Origin: Clostridiales bacterium
GTDB lineage: Bacteria; Bacillota; Clostridia; Lachnospirales; Lachnospiraceae
DNA length: 49,176 nt
Direction: 5' to 3'
Assembly (NCBI GenBank): GCA_021201535.1
Contig: JAJQEU010000054.1
Location: 1-49,176, forward strand
Shown here: positions 26,151 through 34,189 of the stretch, piece after piece
How the letters are laid out: every line of letters starts with the position of its first letter
Position numbering within the stretch: position 1 is the stretch's first letter
Translations under genes and position numbers: made by a program
Notes under the pieces: generated by a model
The model's database searches: none
Seen by the model: only the letters and a program-made list of their open reading frames with translations
Told to the model about the DNA's origin: nothing

Positions 26151-26551
26151 GGCTAATCCTACCAGGATTACGCCTATTCGCCTCTCGAAGCGACGGCTAT
26201 TCTGGCTATTCTATCTGTGACCCCAGCGCAGCGGCAGACGTAATCCCCGTGGGATTAGTCGGCGGCAGACGTGCTATCGCAACAGGCGTTCCTACGGAAG
26301 CCACAGTCACAGGCGTAATTCTTACGAATTAGCCACAACAGGCGTTCCTACGGAAGCCACAGTCACAGCCGTCCGATAGATCGGAGGCACACAAATAGAC
26401 GTTGGTAAAACCAAGTCACAAACAGCCGTCGGTAAAACCGAGGCACAGATAGGCGTAATCCATAAGGATTAGCCACAAATAGACGTAATCCCTGTGGGAT
26501 TAGTCACAGCCGCCAATACGTTGAGGGCCGAACAGACGCGCTTTTGCGGTC
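26151..26551. repeat. Array A of variable bulged hairpins (GNC family)
   Basis: At least eleven well-formed units. Outer/inner arms: 26151-26174 GGC/GCC with TAATCCT/AGGATTA; 26180-26197 GCC/GGC (one inner mismatch); 26237-26260 GAC/GTC with TAATCCC/GGGATTA; 26285-26302 and 26341-26358 GGC/GCC with TTCC/GGAA; 26312-26334 GGC/GCC with TAATTC/GAATTA; 26368-26388 GCC/GGC with TCCGAT/ATCGGA; 26398-26417 GAC/GTC with TTGGT/ACCAA; 26425-26444 GCC/GGC with TCGGT/ACCGA; 26452-26474 GGC/GCC with TAATCC/GGATTA; 26482-26505 GAC/GTC with TAATCCC/GGGATTA; 26535-26551 GAC/GTC with CGC/GCG. In units from 26237 on, one unpaired G follows the first outer arm. The first two are inverted, with an unpaired C before the last arm. 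Linkers are mostly CACA(A)ATAG or similar. Confidence 0.92.
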
Positions 26552-26597
26552 ACACAGCTGCGTCTATTCGGCTTTATTTCGCCGCCCGGAAGTCAGT

Positions 26598-26765
26598 CTG
26601 GGCGGTGTTTTTATGCCTAAAATCTGCCGGCAAAATTTCAATCCAGATAATTCTCCATATTGTTTTCGTAATGCAATGGAAGTGCTTGCCCGAAAAACCT
26701 TAAATGTGCTGATTTCTTCCATTCTTTACATAAGACAAAAATTGGTTGAAAGGAGTTGCCGTGTT
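26598..26765 (+). repeat. Duplicated methyltransferase leader, copy 1 (no hairpin insert)
   Basis: This stretch matches 36648-36879: GTCTGGGCGGT then TTTTTATGCCTAAAA, ATATTGTTTTCG, TGGAAGTGCTTGCC, TCTTCCATTCT and AAGACA. Each copy ends at a methyltransferase start. Copy 1 runs straight from TTTTCG to TAATG, where copy 2 has a 57-bp hairpin insert. Confidence 0.8.
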
Positions 26766-27464
26766 ATGGAGATTTTGGAACAAGATAGTAATTACTATTT
26801 AAACAAGAAAAATCTAGCGGACGGTCTTGATTTGCTTGATGATATCGTTACGGAAAGTATTGCTACTGCATTTTTTGATCCTCAATATAGAGGTGTACTG
26901 GATAAGTTGAAATATGGGAACGAAGGTTCTGCGAGGGGAAGGGCTCGTTGCGAACTTACACAGATGGATGAGACTACTATCAAGGCTTTCATTCATAAGA
27001 TTGACCGTGTTTTGAAGAAAAGCGGGCATTTGTTTCTTTGGGTTGATAAATTCCATCTCTGTCAGGGCGTGCTGGACTGGTTTGAGGATACGGATTTAAA
27101 CCTTGTCGATATGATTGTTTGGGATAAGGGCAAGATCGGGATGGGATACCGGACACGAAGGAAGTCCGAATATTTGATCGTCTTCCAGAAATCTCCGGTG
27201 AGAGCAAAAGCGTGTTGGACAGATCATGCAATCCCTGATGTGTGGGAAGAGAAAACGCCGAAGCTCCATCCGCACAGCAAGCCGGTCGAATTACAGAAAC
27301 GGCTGATTGCCGCGACGACGGTAGATGGTGATTGTATACTGGATCCTGCAAGCGGAGGCTTTTCTGTCTTCGAAGCCTGCAGGCAGCTTGGGCGTGATTT
27401 TATCGGAAGTGATATAGAATATGGTGAAAATAAGGATAGTTTCGCCGATAGGGTTGGTGGTTAA
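26766..27464 (+). CDS. DNA methyltransferase (small, DPQY motif), 232 aa
   Basis: The ATG at 26766 follows GAAAGGAG. The catalytic motif is FFDPQY (38-41), a variant of DPPY, near the N-terminus. The AdoMet-binding segment ILDPASGGFSVFEACRQLGR lies near the C-terminus with DFIGSDIE after it. This order is that of beta-class N4-cytosine/N6-adenine methyltransferases. HPHSKPVELQKRLIA before motif I is typical of phage-type modification enzymes. No restriction gene is adjacent, so it is probably an orphan that protects or marks the element. Confidence 0.85.
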   Translation: MEILEQDSNYYLNKKNLADGLDLLDDIVTESIATAFFDPQYRGVLDKLKYGNEGSARGRARCELTQMDETTIKAFIHKIDRVLKKSGHLFLWVDKFHLCQGVLDWFEDTDLNLVDMIVWDKGKIGMGYRTRRKSEYLIVFQKSPVRAKACWTDHAIPDVWEEKTPKLHPHSKPVELQKRLIAATTVDGDCILDPASGGFSVFEACRQLGRDFIGSDIEYGENKDSFADRVGG

Positions 27465-27512
27465 CATACGGTGCGGCAGGGCGGTTCCCCGCCCTGCCGC
27501 ACCCTTCCCGCA

Positions 27513-27908
27513 TCAAGCGGCTTCCGGTTCAGATCCTTCGGCACATACCTCAGCCTCCTGCTTCGCAACCTCGTTATAGTCAGCAGGCTGTGCCCCCGCT
27601 GCGTCAACAGGCTTTCCTCCGGTTCCTTCATTGATGCTCTTCGCCGCATGCTCCAGCAGCACTTCGTCCGGGCAGGCCATCGCCCGGCAGGGCACAACAG
27701 CGGCGGGGCTGTCATCCCGGTAATCCCTGCCTAATACATAGGCAGCATATCCCGCATCGCACAGCCGCAGCACAAGAAACCTCCCATCTTCCAGCTTCCA
27801 CGCAAGGTTCCGCGCTGTGCCGTCCTCTTCCGCCTCGCTGATCCGATCCAACACCGCCTCTGCCCTCTCGTCAGCTCCCATGTCAGACCAAACTTTTGCT
27901 TTTGTCAT
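27513..27908 (-). CDS. Unknown small protein, paralogue family member 3
   Basis: The ATG at 27908 follows AGAAGGAGGACAAAG. The 131-residue product begins MTKAKVWSDMGADERAEAVL. The family core follows (RNLAWKLEDGRFLVLRLCDA, YAAYVLGRDYRD, DEVLLEHAAKSIN, GAQPADYNEVA) and it ends with an acidic tail. It is convergent with the methyltransferase at 26766. Its promoter has TGGTAAAAT at 28001-28009 and its leader is shared with member 2. The function is unknown. Confidence 0.75.
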   Translation of the reverse strand: MTKAKVWSDMGADERAEAVLDRISEAEEDGTARNLAWKLEDGRFLVLRLCDAGYAAYVLGRDYRDDSPAAVVPCRAMACPDEVLLEHAAKSINEGTGGKPVDAAGAQPADYNEVAKQEAEVCAEGSEPEAA

Positions 27909-28087
27909 CTTTGTCCTCCTTCTCGTGCCCCCTGGCACGTTTTGAAATTGTCGCACATGCCAGTAGTTTTTTGGCAGTGCTTTTATTAATTTACACCTAT
28001 ATTTTACCATACCATGCATTAGCTTCGGTTTTTGCGAAAACCCTTTTCCGGAGTTCCTTATAATTAATAATAATTAATAGAAAAAAA

Positions 28088-28180
28088 ACACTTAACGTTG
28101 CTTAGGCGGGTTCTTCCCCGCCCGCGGCATTTAAATCTTTAAATTCTTACAAAAATACAAGAGAATTCGGAAAACAAACG
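28088..28180. repeat. Dispersed repeat family R2, copy 2
   Basis: It is about 95% identical by eye to 26049-26140 and continues with AAACGATCCTGTGG, which recurs in copy 4. Together with the paralogue 3 leader, it forms a larger duplicated block of roughly 250 bases. Confidence 0.75.
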
Positions 28181-28189
28181 ATCCTGTGG

Positions 28190-28227
28190 GCAGGCAGCCC
28201 GGCAACCATGAAGGGAAAGCTGCCTGC
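28190..28227 (+). terminator. Hairpin before the metallopeptidase gene
   Basis: GCAGGCAGC pairs with GCTGCCTGC around a 20-base loop. It lies just upstream of the promoter at 28240 and may insulate that gene. No long T-run follows directly. Confidence 0.4.
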
Positions 28228-28239
28228 ATGTCATTATTT

Positions 28240-28269
28240 TTGCTTCTGTACAGCTGTTTGTTGTATACT
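28240..28269 (+). promoter_or_regulatory. Promoter for the metallopeptidase gene
   Basis: TTGCTT (28240-28245) and TATACT (28264-28269) are separated by 18 bases, about 44 bases before the ATG at 28313. Confidence 0.5.
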
Positions 28270-28312
28270 AATAGTGGGATAGACAGGCTTACAGGAAAGG
28301 AGGACATACCAG

Positions 28313-29050
28313 ATGGGTGAGTTATTTAAAACGGATATGAACGGCATATACCGCCAGCTGATAGCAGAGTGCAGGGACGGTTTTCCGGAAGTACTGTTAT
28401 TCAGCGAAACTGATTTCCCGGGGAATATCGCAAGGTACAGGTTTAAAGATGGCCGTTCCGTGATACATTTGAGGCACGGCAGGGATGACGCCAGGCGGCT
28501 CATTGATGAGATCCTGAGCCCGCAGGCACCCGCCTATCCGGCAGAAGAATGGATGTACCACTCATTATCGGATGAAGAATTTCCGCGGCTGGCATGTGCC
28601 GCCGTGCTCGTTTCGGAAATACTGGGTATTGAATGCCCGCAGGTAGGGCTGTGTTCAGGCCGGGATACGCCCGCTGTGAGCATTACCGAACTAAATCTGG
28701 TAGTGCTGGATACGGACGGCTTCAGCTGGGAGGACGAACCCGAATGGGTGCACAGGATCGCACATGAGGCACGGCATTTGTGGCAGTATAAGCACCATCC
28801 CGAATACAGCGAATCTTACATATGCGAGGATGCCGGCCAGGATGCGTACTTAAACCAGCCGTCCGAACTGGACGCGGAGGCTTTTGCCGGGAAACTGCTG
28901 TACCTGGTAAGCGGGCTGAACCCGGCAGACTATTATACTGACTGCCCCGAATCCGTCAGGGCGAAAGTAAAAGCCCGCATGGAAACGCTGACAATCAGGC
29001 ATGAGAACGTGTGGCGGCTGAAAGGGCTGCTCGGCTTCGCTGATGTGTAA
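28313..29050 (+). CDS. Putative zinc metallopeptidase (HEARH), 245 aa
   Basis: AAAGGAGGACATACCAG precedes the ATG. The C-terminal half holds an HExxH zinc motif, IAHEARHLWQY (His151, Glu152, His155), with ELDAEAFA at about 185-192 able to supply the third ligand. The N-terminal half is mixed alpha/beta with no recognised domain. The HExxH helix resembles IrrE/ImmA-type and phage-encoded peptidases, but overall similarity is not recognisable. There is no signal peptide, so it acts in the cytoplasm; processing of a repressor or toxin is possible. It is a single-gene unit with its own promoter and terminator. Confidence 0.6.
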   Translation: MGELFKTDMNGIYRQLIAECRDGFPEVLLFSETDFPGNIARYRFKDGRSVIHLRHGRDDARRLIDEILSPQAPAYPAEEWMYHSLSDEEFPRLACAAVLVSEILGIECPQVGLCSGRDTPAVSITELNLVVLDTDGFSWEDEPEWVHRIAHEARHLWQYKHHPEYSESYICEDAGQDAYLNQPSELDAEAFAGKLLYLVSGLNPADYYTDCPESVRAKVKARMETLTIRHENVWRLKGLLGFADV

Positions 29051-29076
29051 GCCGTTCCTCTGATGTTACGCAGTGT

Positions 29077-29125
29077 AAAACCGGATTGCCCGATTTGCCG
29101 CCTGATTTGCCGCAGGACCGGTTTT
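29077..29125 (+). terminator. Terminator after the metallopeptidase gene
   Basis: AAAACCGG (29077-29084) pairs with CCGGTTTT (29118-29125), ending in a T-run. It lies 27 bases after the stop. Confidence 0.55.
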
Positions 29126-29185
29126 TGCGTGCTGGCAGGGAATTCCCCGCCTGTGGCATTTTAAATTTTATAACTCTCATGAAGT
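29125..29185. repeat. Dispersed repeat family R2, copy 3 (diverged)
   Basis: GGCAGGGAATTCCCCGCC, then TGTGGCATTTTAAA, parallels the GGCGGG...CCCGCC, GCGGCATTTAAA core of copies 1 and 2. Confidence 0.5.
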
Positions 29186-29309
29186 ATGTGACAATTTGAT
29201 TAAATCGTCGATTCCACGGACAGCCATCCCGTCAGGCCGGGCAGTGCAAATATGTGGATGCCTGGTTTTGCGTTTTCCGCCTTGTAATTCTTAAAAAAAA
29301 GATTTAACC

Positions 29310-29405
29310 ATCACTGGTGGAGTTGTTCCTTGCCTATGACGCTTAAAACCTTACAACCCTTATAATAACATAAGGAAAGTCAGCAAAATAAACGATCCTG
29401 TGGAC
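29310..29405. repeat. Dispersed repeat family R2, copy 4 (diverged)
   Basis: It shares GTTGTTCCTTGCC, GACGCTTAAAA, TTATAATAACATAAGG and AAATAAACGATCCTGTGG with the ends of copies 2 and 5. Confidence 0.5.
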
Positions 29406-29510
29406 GGGGTCTCCCGGCGACAGCACGGACAGTCACGCATACATCCGCATACATCCGGGTATGCCGGCAGCAAAAAAAACGGCCGCCGCTATACCAGGAA
29501 CACAACGACC

Positions 29511-29560
29511 AACGTAATTCCCGAGGAATTAGTCACAGCCAGCCGCCGTTGCACTGAGGC
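29511..29560 (+). repeat. GNC-family hairpins, partly decayed
   Basis: 29511-29534 has inner arms TAATTCC/GGAATTA with the bulged G but an AAC/GTC outer pair (one mismatch). 29545-29560 has GCC/GGC outer arms but a weak inner stem. The CACAGCC linker is kept. Confidence 0.6.
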
Positions 29561-29736
29561 TATGGCATAAGCCAGCCCTCTAATTCCCACGGAGTCCGAT
29601 TGGCTGCCCGGGCAGCACAAAGCACAAGATGGGATGCGCCCGGTAAGCGAATTATCGAATTATGACATGTCATTTATCAGGCAGGTTTTCCTGCGGGGCT
29701 GGCACGGTGGCACGGTTTGCTGCCCGCCTTGCATAG

Positions 29737-29904
29737 CAACAGGGTTTCTTTGGGTGGTCGCCAGATCGGAAGCCTGCCCGGGAGTGGCCGTTTTTTGAGC
29801 CAGGAAGATAAACGCCAGTCTAAACCCGCTGAGGAACGCTGCATCTCTCCGTGGGCTGGTCGTCCTGATTAACAGCCATTCCGGGAGCGGGCAAAGACTG
29901 GCCG
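29737..29904. repeat. 168-bp direct repeat, copy 1
   Basis: It runs from CAACAGGGTTTCTTTGGGTG to AGACTGGCCG and is about 87% identical by eye to 30365-30531. Nearly perfect inner blocks include GGAAGATAAACGCCA and GGGCTGGTCGTCCTGATTAA. Copies are 628 bases apart. It could be a duplicated non-coding RNA or a relic of a minus-strand frame (LLIRTTSPR). Confidence 0.8.
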
Positions 29905-30364
29905 TTCTTGCTGGCACGCACCTTAAAAACACGGATCCCGACCGGGCGTTCTGGCAACAGGCAGCAAGCCAATTGGCTGCCGATGCACTATGCCCTGATC
30001 AGGTATGCCCTGCAGCATATGACGGTTTTCTTTCTCGGAAGCAGGCGCGTAGCGCCCACCGCGGGCGTAACGCACGCGGTTCTGACCGACCCGATTGCCA
30101 GCATTTACAAGCCCGGACAGCCCAGAGTCCGGAAGGCTGGTAATGGTGGCTGTGCCCTGCAAAGCAACGACGCAACGACGGACGACCAGACATACCGCCC
30201 TGAGAACAGCATCCGGCCTGGCTGATTATTTTGCGGCTTGCCATAATTGCAACATGTTTGCACCTGCTTACCAGAAAAACGCTGTTTTTCCGCAGGTGCG
30301 AGCCACGTCGGGGATTCATGCTGCTCGCTCTACGGTTTGACTTCCGACTTCCCGGCTGGATAAA

Positions 30365-30531
30365 CAACAGGGTTTCTTTGGGTGGTCGCTGGATTGGAAG
30401 CCTGCCTGGGGCTGGTCTTTTTTGATCCAGGAAGATAAACGCCAATCTCAACCCGTTGTGGAACGCTGCATCTATCCGTGGGCTGGTCGTCCTGATTAAC
30501 AGCCGTTCCGGGAGCAGGCGAAGACTGGCCG
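30365..30531. repeat. 168-bp direct repeat, copy 2
   Basis: It is the second copy of the block at 29737-29904. Differences are scattered single bases plus a one-base length change, and flanking sequences are unrelated. It ends about 140 bases before the origin hairpin at 30672. Confidence 0.8.
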
Positions 30532-30671
30532 ACCTTGTAGGCAGGCAAGTCGACAACTAGACAATTAACTGGGTAGGACTGTGGCGGAGGGGGCGGTTCG
30601 TAAGATAACGACCCCTCCAGACACAGAAGTAATACTAAAATATTAATGTATTAAAGTATTAGAGTTCTAAG

Positions 30672-30706
30672 AAAGCCCGAAAAACCCTTGATTTCTCGGG
30701 CTTTCC
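30672..30706. repeat. Hairpin next to the iterons
   Basis: GAAAGCCCGA pairs with TCGGGCTTTC around a 15-base loop. It is flanked on the left by an AT-rich stretch (30628-30670) and on the right by the iterons, a common layout at theta-type origins. It could also be a terminator. Confidence 0.55.
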
Positions 30707-30718
30707 AGCGCGTCGAGT

Positions 30719-30802
30719 AGGGCAGATAACCTAAAAAAACAGGGCAGATAACCTAAAAAAGTAGGGCAGATAACCTAAAAAAGTAGGGCAGATAACCTAA
30801 AT
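30719..30802. repeat. Four 22-bp iterons: probable replication origin
   Basis: Three complete 22-bp direct repeats (AGGGCAGATAACCTAAAAAA plus two bases) start at 30719, 30741 and 30763. A fourth, 16 bases long, starts at 30785. Spacing is exactly two helical turns. They lie 340 bases downstream of a putative initiator gene that reads toward them. Iterons of this size bind plasmid Rep proteins. Confidence 0.8.
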
Positions 30803-30863
30803 TTTATATCGGTGCATACAAGGCAAAAGACAAAAGATAGTTGGTGTTCCCTCCCCCGCTTGT

Positions 30864-31021
30864 GACCGCGTAAGCGCGTCTGTTTGCATGGCTAATCCTC
30901 TAGGATTACGCCTATTCGCCTCCGATCTATCGGACGGCTTTGACTAATTCCTCGGGAATTACGTCTGTGACTAGCCCCCATGGGCTACGTCTATTTGTCG
31001 CCGTGACCGCGAAACTGCGTC
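30864..31021 (-). repeat. Array B of variable bulged hairpins (GNC family)
   Basis: Six units, all in the inverted orientation (bulged C before the last arm): 30864-30880 GAC/GTC with CGC/GCG; 30890-30912 GGC/GCC with TAATCCT/AGGATTA; 30918-30938 GCC/GGC with TCCGAT/ATCGGA; 30942-30965 GAC/GTC with TAATTCC/GGAATTA; 30969-30991 GAC/GTC with TAGCCC/GGGCTA; 31005-31021 GAC/GTC with a decayed inner stem. Linkers are TATTC, TATTT, TTT or TGT. The array lies between the iterons and the initiator gene's 3' end. Confidence 0.92.
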
Positions 31022-31140
31022 TATTTGGGCAAGCTGAAACAGAAACAGGGTATTCTCGCTAAAGCAGGGTAAAACAAGATGACAAGATAGGGTTCTTCGG
31101 CGCAACAAATCCCAAGCGCCTGATTTCCTTGCGGAGTCTC

Positions 31141-32253
31141 TTAGGTCGAACTTGTTTTCTTGTTCGTCTTACCATCGTGCGGGAATTCGAAAATTACCTT
31201 ATCCAGCTTTGACGTTGTTGGCAAATTATACGGTTCATCCGGATCAGGCAGCTGGATATTCCTGTAAACATCCAAAAGCTGCGTCTTTGTCCGCAGAAGC
31301 TCCCAGGTTTTTTTGAAAGTCCTTTTTAACAGCTTATTTTTATCCGGTACGCTCTTGATATTATTATACCGTTCAAAAAGCGGTACATTCCGTTGTAAGA
31401 GTGTCATTGCGCTGATATGCGGCGTATTGTTCCCCGCCTGCTCGATCACCTTAGCAATGATGAATACATTATTTACGGCTGCCCGGTTTTTCTCGGTCCC
31501 GATGTCTGAATTGACAAGGTAGCTGTGCATAGGCATCCGGTCAAAATCGCCATTTGGCTTCAACTTCGGCTCTCCTTGTTTATCGCGCCTTTTTGCTTTT
31601 TCCTGCATCTGGTCTATAACAAATGATATATACGGGCTGCGGAAAGACAGTATGTTCAGCTGCCCGTTGTAGCCTTCGAAGTTAAGGATTGGATATATGC
31701 TCTCCCTCTGGCTCTGCTCGTCCCTGATGATGCCAAAAACACTGTTATAGCTTTCAAATTTGGATATCAGCAGATCCCTCTCTTTGATTGAAGAGTGGTT
31801 ACTACATCCTAAATATTCAATAAGCTGTGGCACATATACTTTGTATATTTTCTCTGTATACTCGAAGTCATGTTTTTCGAGGTCGGTTAGTATGATCGTA
31901 TATATCTGGCTGAGGAACACCAGGTCAATTTTGTCGATATCTTTTTTTGTGTGCATTTTTTGCAGTTCTTCTTCGTTAAGCTCTACCACCCTTTTATCTT
32001 GGCACACAAGAAATACTTCCCCACCTTTTTTAATCCTGAATATAGCATCCGTCCTTGATTTCATTTTTCGCAAATGGGCATTTGCATCCTCCCTGAGATC
32101 CAGGCAGTTTTGGTACTCTCGAAACGTGGGCAATGCCAGCATGCCGGACGTTGGAGGCGAGCATATATCCCCCGTTAAAGCCGTTTTTGTCCTGTAAAAC
32201 CTCTTTGTTTTTTCTGGATTTACTTCGATGTCTGTTTGCTTCGTGTCTGCCAT
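31141..32253 (-). CDS. Putative plasmid-type replication initiator, 370 aa
   Basis: The ATG at 32253 (MADTKQTDIEVNPEK) is preferred because ACAGGAGGAAGC precedes it. The chain is basic and mixed helical. It has a middle segment YTEKIYKVYVPQLIEYLGCS and a C-terminal winged-helix-like stretch (LFERYNNIKSVPDKNKLLKR, then TFKKTWELLRTKT). No family is recognised with certainty. The assignment rests on context: it is followed by array B and the four iterons, and it lies just downstream of the primase-helicase gene. A phage replication protein is an alternative. Confidence 0.55.
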   Translation of the reverse strand: MADTKQTDIEVNPEKTKRFYRTKTALTGDICSPPTSGMLALPTFREYQNCLDLREDANAHLRKMKSRTDAIFRIKKGGEVFLVCQDKRVVELNEEELQKMHTKKDIDKIDLVFLSQIYTIILTDLEKHDFEYTEKIYKVYVPQLIEYLGCSNHSSIKERDLLISKFESYNSVFGIIRDEQSQRESIYPILNFEGYNGQLNILSFRSPYISFVIDQMQEKAKRRDKQGEPKLKPNGDFDRMPMHSYLVNSDIGTEKNRAAVNNVFIIAKVIEQAGNNTPHISAMTLLQRNVPLFERYNNIKSVPDKNKLLKRTFKKTWELLRTKTQLLDVYRNIQLPDPDEPYNLPTTSKLDKVIFEFPHDGKTNKKTSST

Positions 32254-32320
32254 TATCGTGCTTCCTCCTGTTTTTTTTGTGGGAGGGCATTTCGTTGTCC
32301 TCCCGCTCTGTTCCCCTGCC

Positions 32321-34132
32321 TTACTCATCATTTTCAATAAAACGCAGAAGTTCTTCCCTTTCCTCATCATCATCAACTATATTATCAATAACATCATCGG
32401 CTTTCTCAAATCCATCCATCGGCACGAAAAGGTCATAAGCGGAATAATACTTAAACTCATTCTCAAATACCGCATCTCCGTTCCTGTTCTTCAGACTGAC
32501 CAGCTTGACTTTCCGCGGCTTTGCTTTTTTCGCCTTCTTTATCATATCCGCCTTTTTGGCGTCATTGGTGGCCTTTTCCTTGCTCTTATTCCCTGTATTG
32601 ACATTGCAGGCAAGGAACTCAGGATCATCCAGAATGCTCAGCTGCAGCCCCCAGACGGCATCACAGGAAAATTCTATCGAGCCTGTTTCCTTAAATGCGC
32701 TAAATTCCACCGGCTTATCGTAGCTCGACCGGTTTATGCTGCAGATAACGAATACGACCAGGCTGTTATCGCGCTGCAGGCTTTTCAGCAGACGGATGTT
32801 GCTGTCTACGGTATCTTTTGTTGTCTTGACATTTTGCTCATCCGACTGCAGGATCTGCAGGTAGTCCACGATCACGACCGGTTTTAAGCCGGGATGGGTT
32901 CTGATGTATTCCTTAACGCAATCTTCTATGATTTTACATGTCGAATCGAACTCGCACTCGATGACCGTTAGGTTCTTTCCCGCCCCGACTGCATATTCTT
33001 CCATTGCCTGCCGGACAAGGGCTTCTTCTTTCTTACTCTCTTTGTATTTGCCATTCCTGATATTAATCGCCATAACGGCTCCTTTGTAATCTCCCGTATT
33101 CCTGAATTGTATCTGCGCTGTACGGCGGCTGATCCCTTTCGTCACCATTTCCAGCTCTGTCTGCTCCAGGGAAAAATAAATGACATGCTCGCCCGCCTCC
33201 GCCAGCTGGTCTGCCACCTGGTACATGAACGTTGTCTTTCCAAGGCCGCTGGTCGCACCCAAGGCATACAACCCGGGGTACAGCCCGCCTATAGCCCCGT
33301 CCAAGCAGGCAAACCCGGTCTTCCGCAGGGAATTCCCGCTGAACTCCGTGATGTCCCGGTCCATTGCGCCTGAACTGATGTATCTGCTAATATTGCTGAA
33401 AAGGCTGATATGCTTTTCTCCCGGAACATCCTTTTCCGTTTCGGGTTTTTCCGCTTCTTCCGCCGGGGTAGCATTTTCTTCCGCCGCCGTTCCTGCCTCT
33501 GCTTCGTCTGCATCAGCCTCATCTTCCCCGGCAGTTACCTCTTTCCATTCCTGGAAATGCCTGGTCAGGATTCCGATCACCTGGTCTGTCCGGTCATTGA
33601 CATATTTTTCCGTCCCATATACATCCCCGGTAAATGCGGCGGTATCGCCGCCGTTACAGACCGTTATATTGCCGTCACTGTTGGTTTTATAGATTTTTCC
33701 AACCCTGTTCTTGTCCACCCTGACGATCACACGCAGCCCTTTTCTTGCGGGCGTATATTCCGTATAGGCATCCAGCTCATCCACAATAACCTGGGCCCAG
33801 TCTGCCACCCTGCCCTGTCTGTCAACAGATTTCTTAAGGCCAATGACCGTATAACCGTCACCCAGGACGAAATTAACGCTGTCGTAATTTTTCTCTTTTC
33901 TTATATCTATTGCTGCATCAAATGACGCCCATGTGTTGGGGTTGTCCGTGGAAGCTTCCTTGCCTTCCTTATATGGATCCCACAACGTCTTTGTTTTCTT
34001 ATTCTTACTGCCTTCCCATGCCTCCGATTTATCGGACGGCTGCTGTGGCTTGGATTCCACGCACACCCACCTCATCAAATCCTTCAGTTCGTTCAATGCT
34101 TCCGGTAAATTTGTCCCTTTTGTTTTTCCCAT
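32321..34132 (-). CDS. Primase-helicase fusion (PrimPol-like plus DnaB-like), 603 aa
   Basis: Residues 1-200 resemble the bifunctional primase-polymerase domain of phage and plasmid proteins (NTWASFDAA, VNFVLGDGYTVI, WAQVIVDELDAYTEYTPARK, GLRVIV). The metal-binding D-x-D that normally follows VI is here GLK (98-100), so priming may be lost. An acidic Glu/Ala-rich linker spans about 200-240. The C-terminal RecA-like DnaB-type domain has Walker A GATSGLGKT (292-300), YFSLEQTE and Walker B VVIVDYLQIL (Asp423). A GNC hairpin unit is embedded at codons 31-38. AAGGGATGAATT precedes the ATG. Confidence 0.75.
   Translation of the reverse strand: MGKTKGTNLPEALNELKDLMRWVCVESKPQQPSDKSEAWEGSKNKKTKTLWDPYKEGKEASTDNPNTWASFDAAIDIRKEKNYDSVNFVLGDGYTVIGLKKSVDRQGRVADWAQVIVDELDAYTEYTPARKGLRVIVRVDKNRVGKIYKTNSDGNITVCNGGDTAAFTGDVYGTEKYVNDRTDQVIGILTRHFQEWKEVTAGEDEADADEAEAGTAAEENATPAEEAEKPETEKDVPGEKHISLFSNISRYISSGAMDRDITEFSGNSLRKTGFACLDGAIGGLYPGLYALGATSGLGKTTFMYQVADQLAEAGEHVIYFSLEQTELEMVTKGISRRTAQIQFRNTGDYKGAVMAINIRNGKYKESKKEEALVRQAMEEYAVGAGKNLTVIECEFDSTCKIIEDCVKEYIRTHPGLKPVVIVDYLQILQSDEQNVKTTKDTVDSNIRLLKSLQRDNSLVVFVICSINRSSYDKPVEFSAFKETGSIEFSCDAVWGLQLSILDDPEFLACNVNTGNKSKEKATNDAKKADMIKKAKKAKPRKVKLVSLKNRNGDAVFENEFKYYSAYDLFVPMDGFEKADDVIDNIVDDDEEREELLRFIENDE
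34020..34040 (-). repeat. GNC-family hairpin inside the primase-helicase coding region
   Basis: GCC/GGC outer arms and TCCGAT/ATCGGA inner arms, with the bulged C, lie in codons 31-38 (QPSDKSEA). It differs by one loop base from the array B unit at 30918 and from the array A unit at 26368 in reverse. The frame is kept. Confidence 0.85.
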
Positions 34133-34165
34133 AATTCATCCCTTCCTTCTTGATATTTTCATCAT

Positions 34166-34189
34166 GGCTAATCCTGTCAGGATTACGCC
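34166..34189 (-). repeat. Single GNC-family hairpin upstream of the primase-helicase gene
   Basis: GGC/GCC outer arms, TAATCCT/AGGATTA inner arms, a 3-base loop and a bulged C. It lies 34 bases upstream of the gene's ATG, inside its leader. The adjoining 34190-34437 shows no convincing gene: a minus-strand frame exists but lacks a ribosome site. Confidence 0.88.

Larger units (their letters stand above)
29051..31140. other. About 2.1 kb without a convincing gene: repeats, origin, hairpins
   Basis: The stretch contains a terminator (29077-29125), two R2 repeats, degenerate GNC hairpins (29511-29560), a 168-bp direct repeat, iterons and hairpin array B. The frames that cross it show no ribosome sites or conserved domain character. 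It is probably a non-coding control and replication region, possibly with structured RNAs. Confidence 0.6.

Noticed and set aside
26151-26551. CRISPR array or ordinary tandem repeat
   Set aside because: Unit sequences vary in compensating pairs and linkers are only 3-9 bases, so there is no fixed repeat with unique spacers.
30719-30802. CRISPR array
   Set aside because: The repeats are head-to-tail 22-mers with no spacers and no cas genes; they fit iterons.
30864-31021. Rho-independent terminators
   Set aside because: Stems are not followed by T-runs and stand in arrays away from gene ends.
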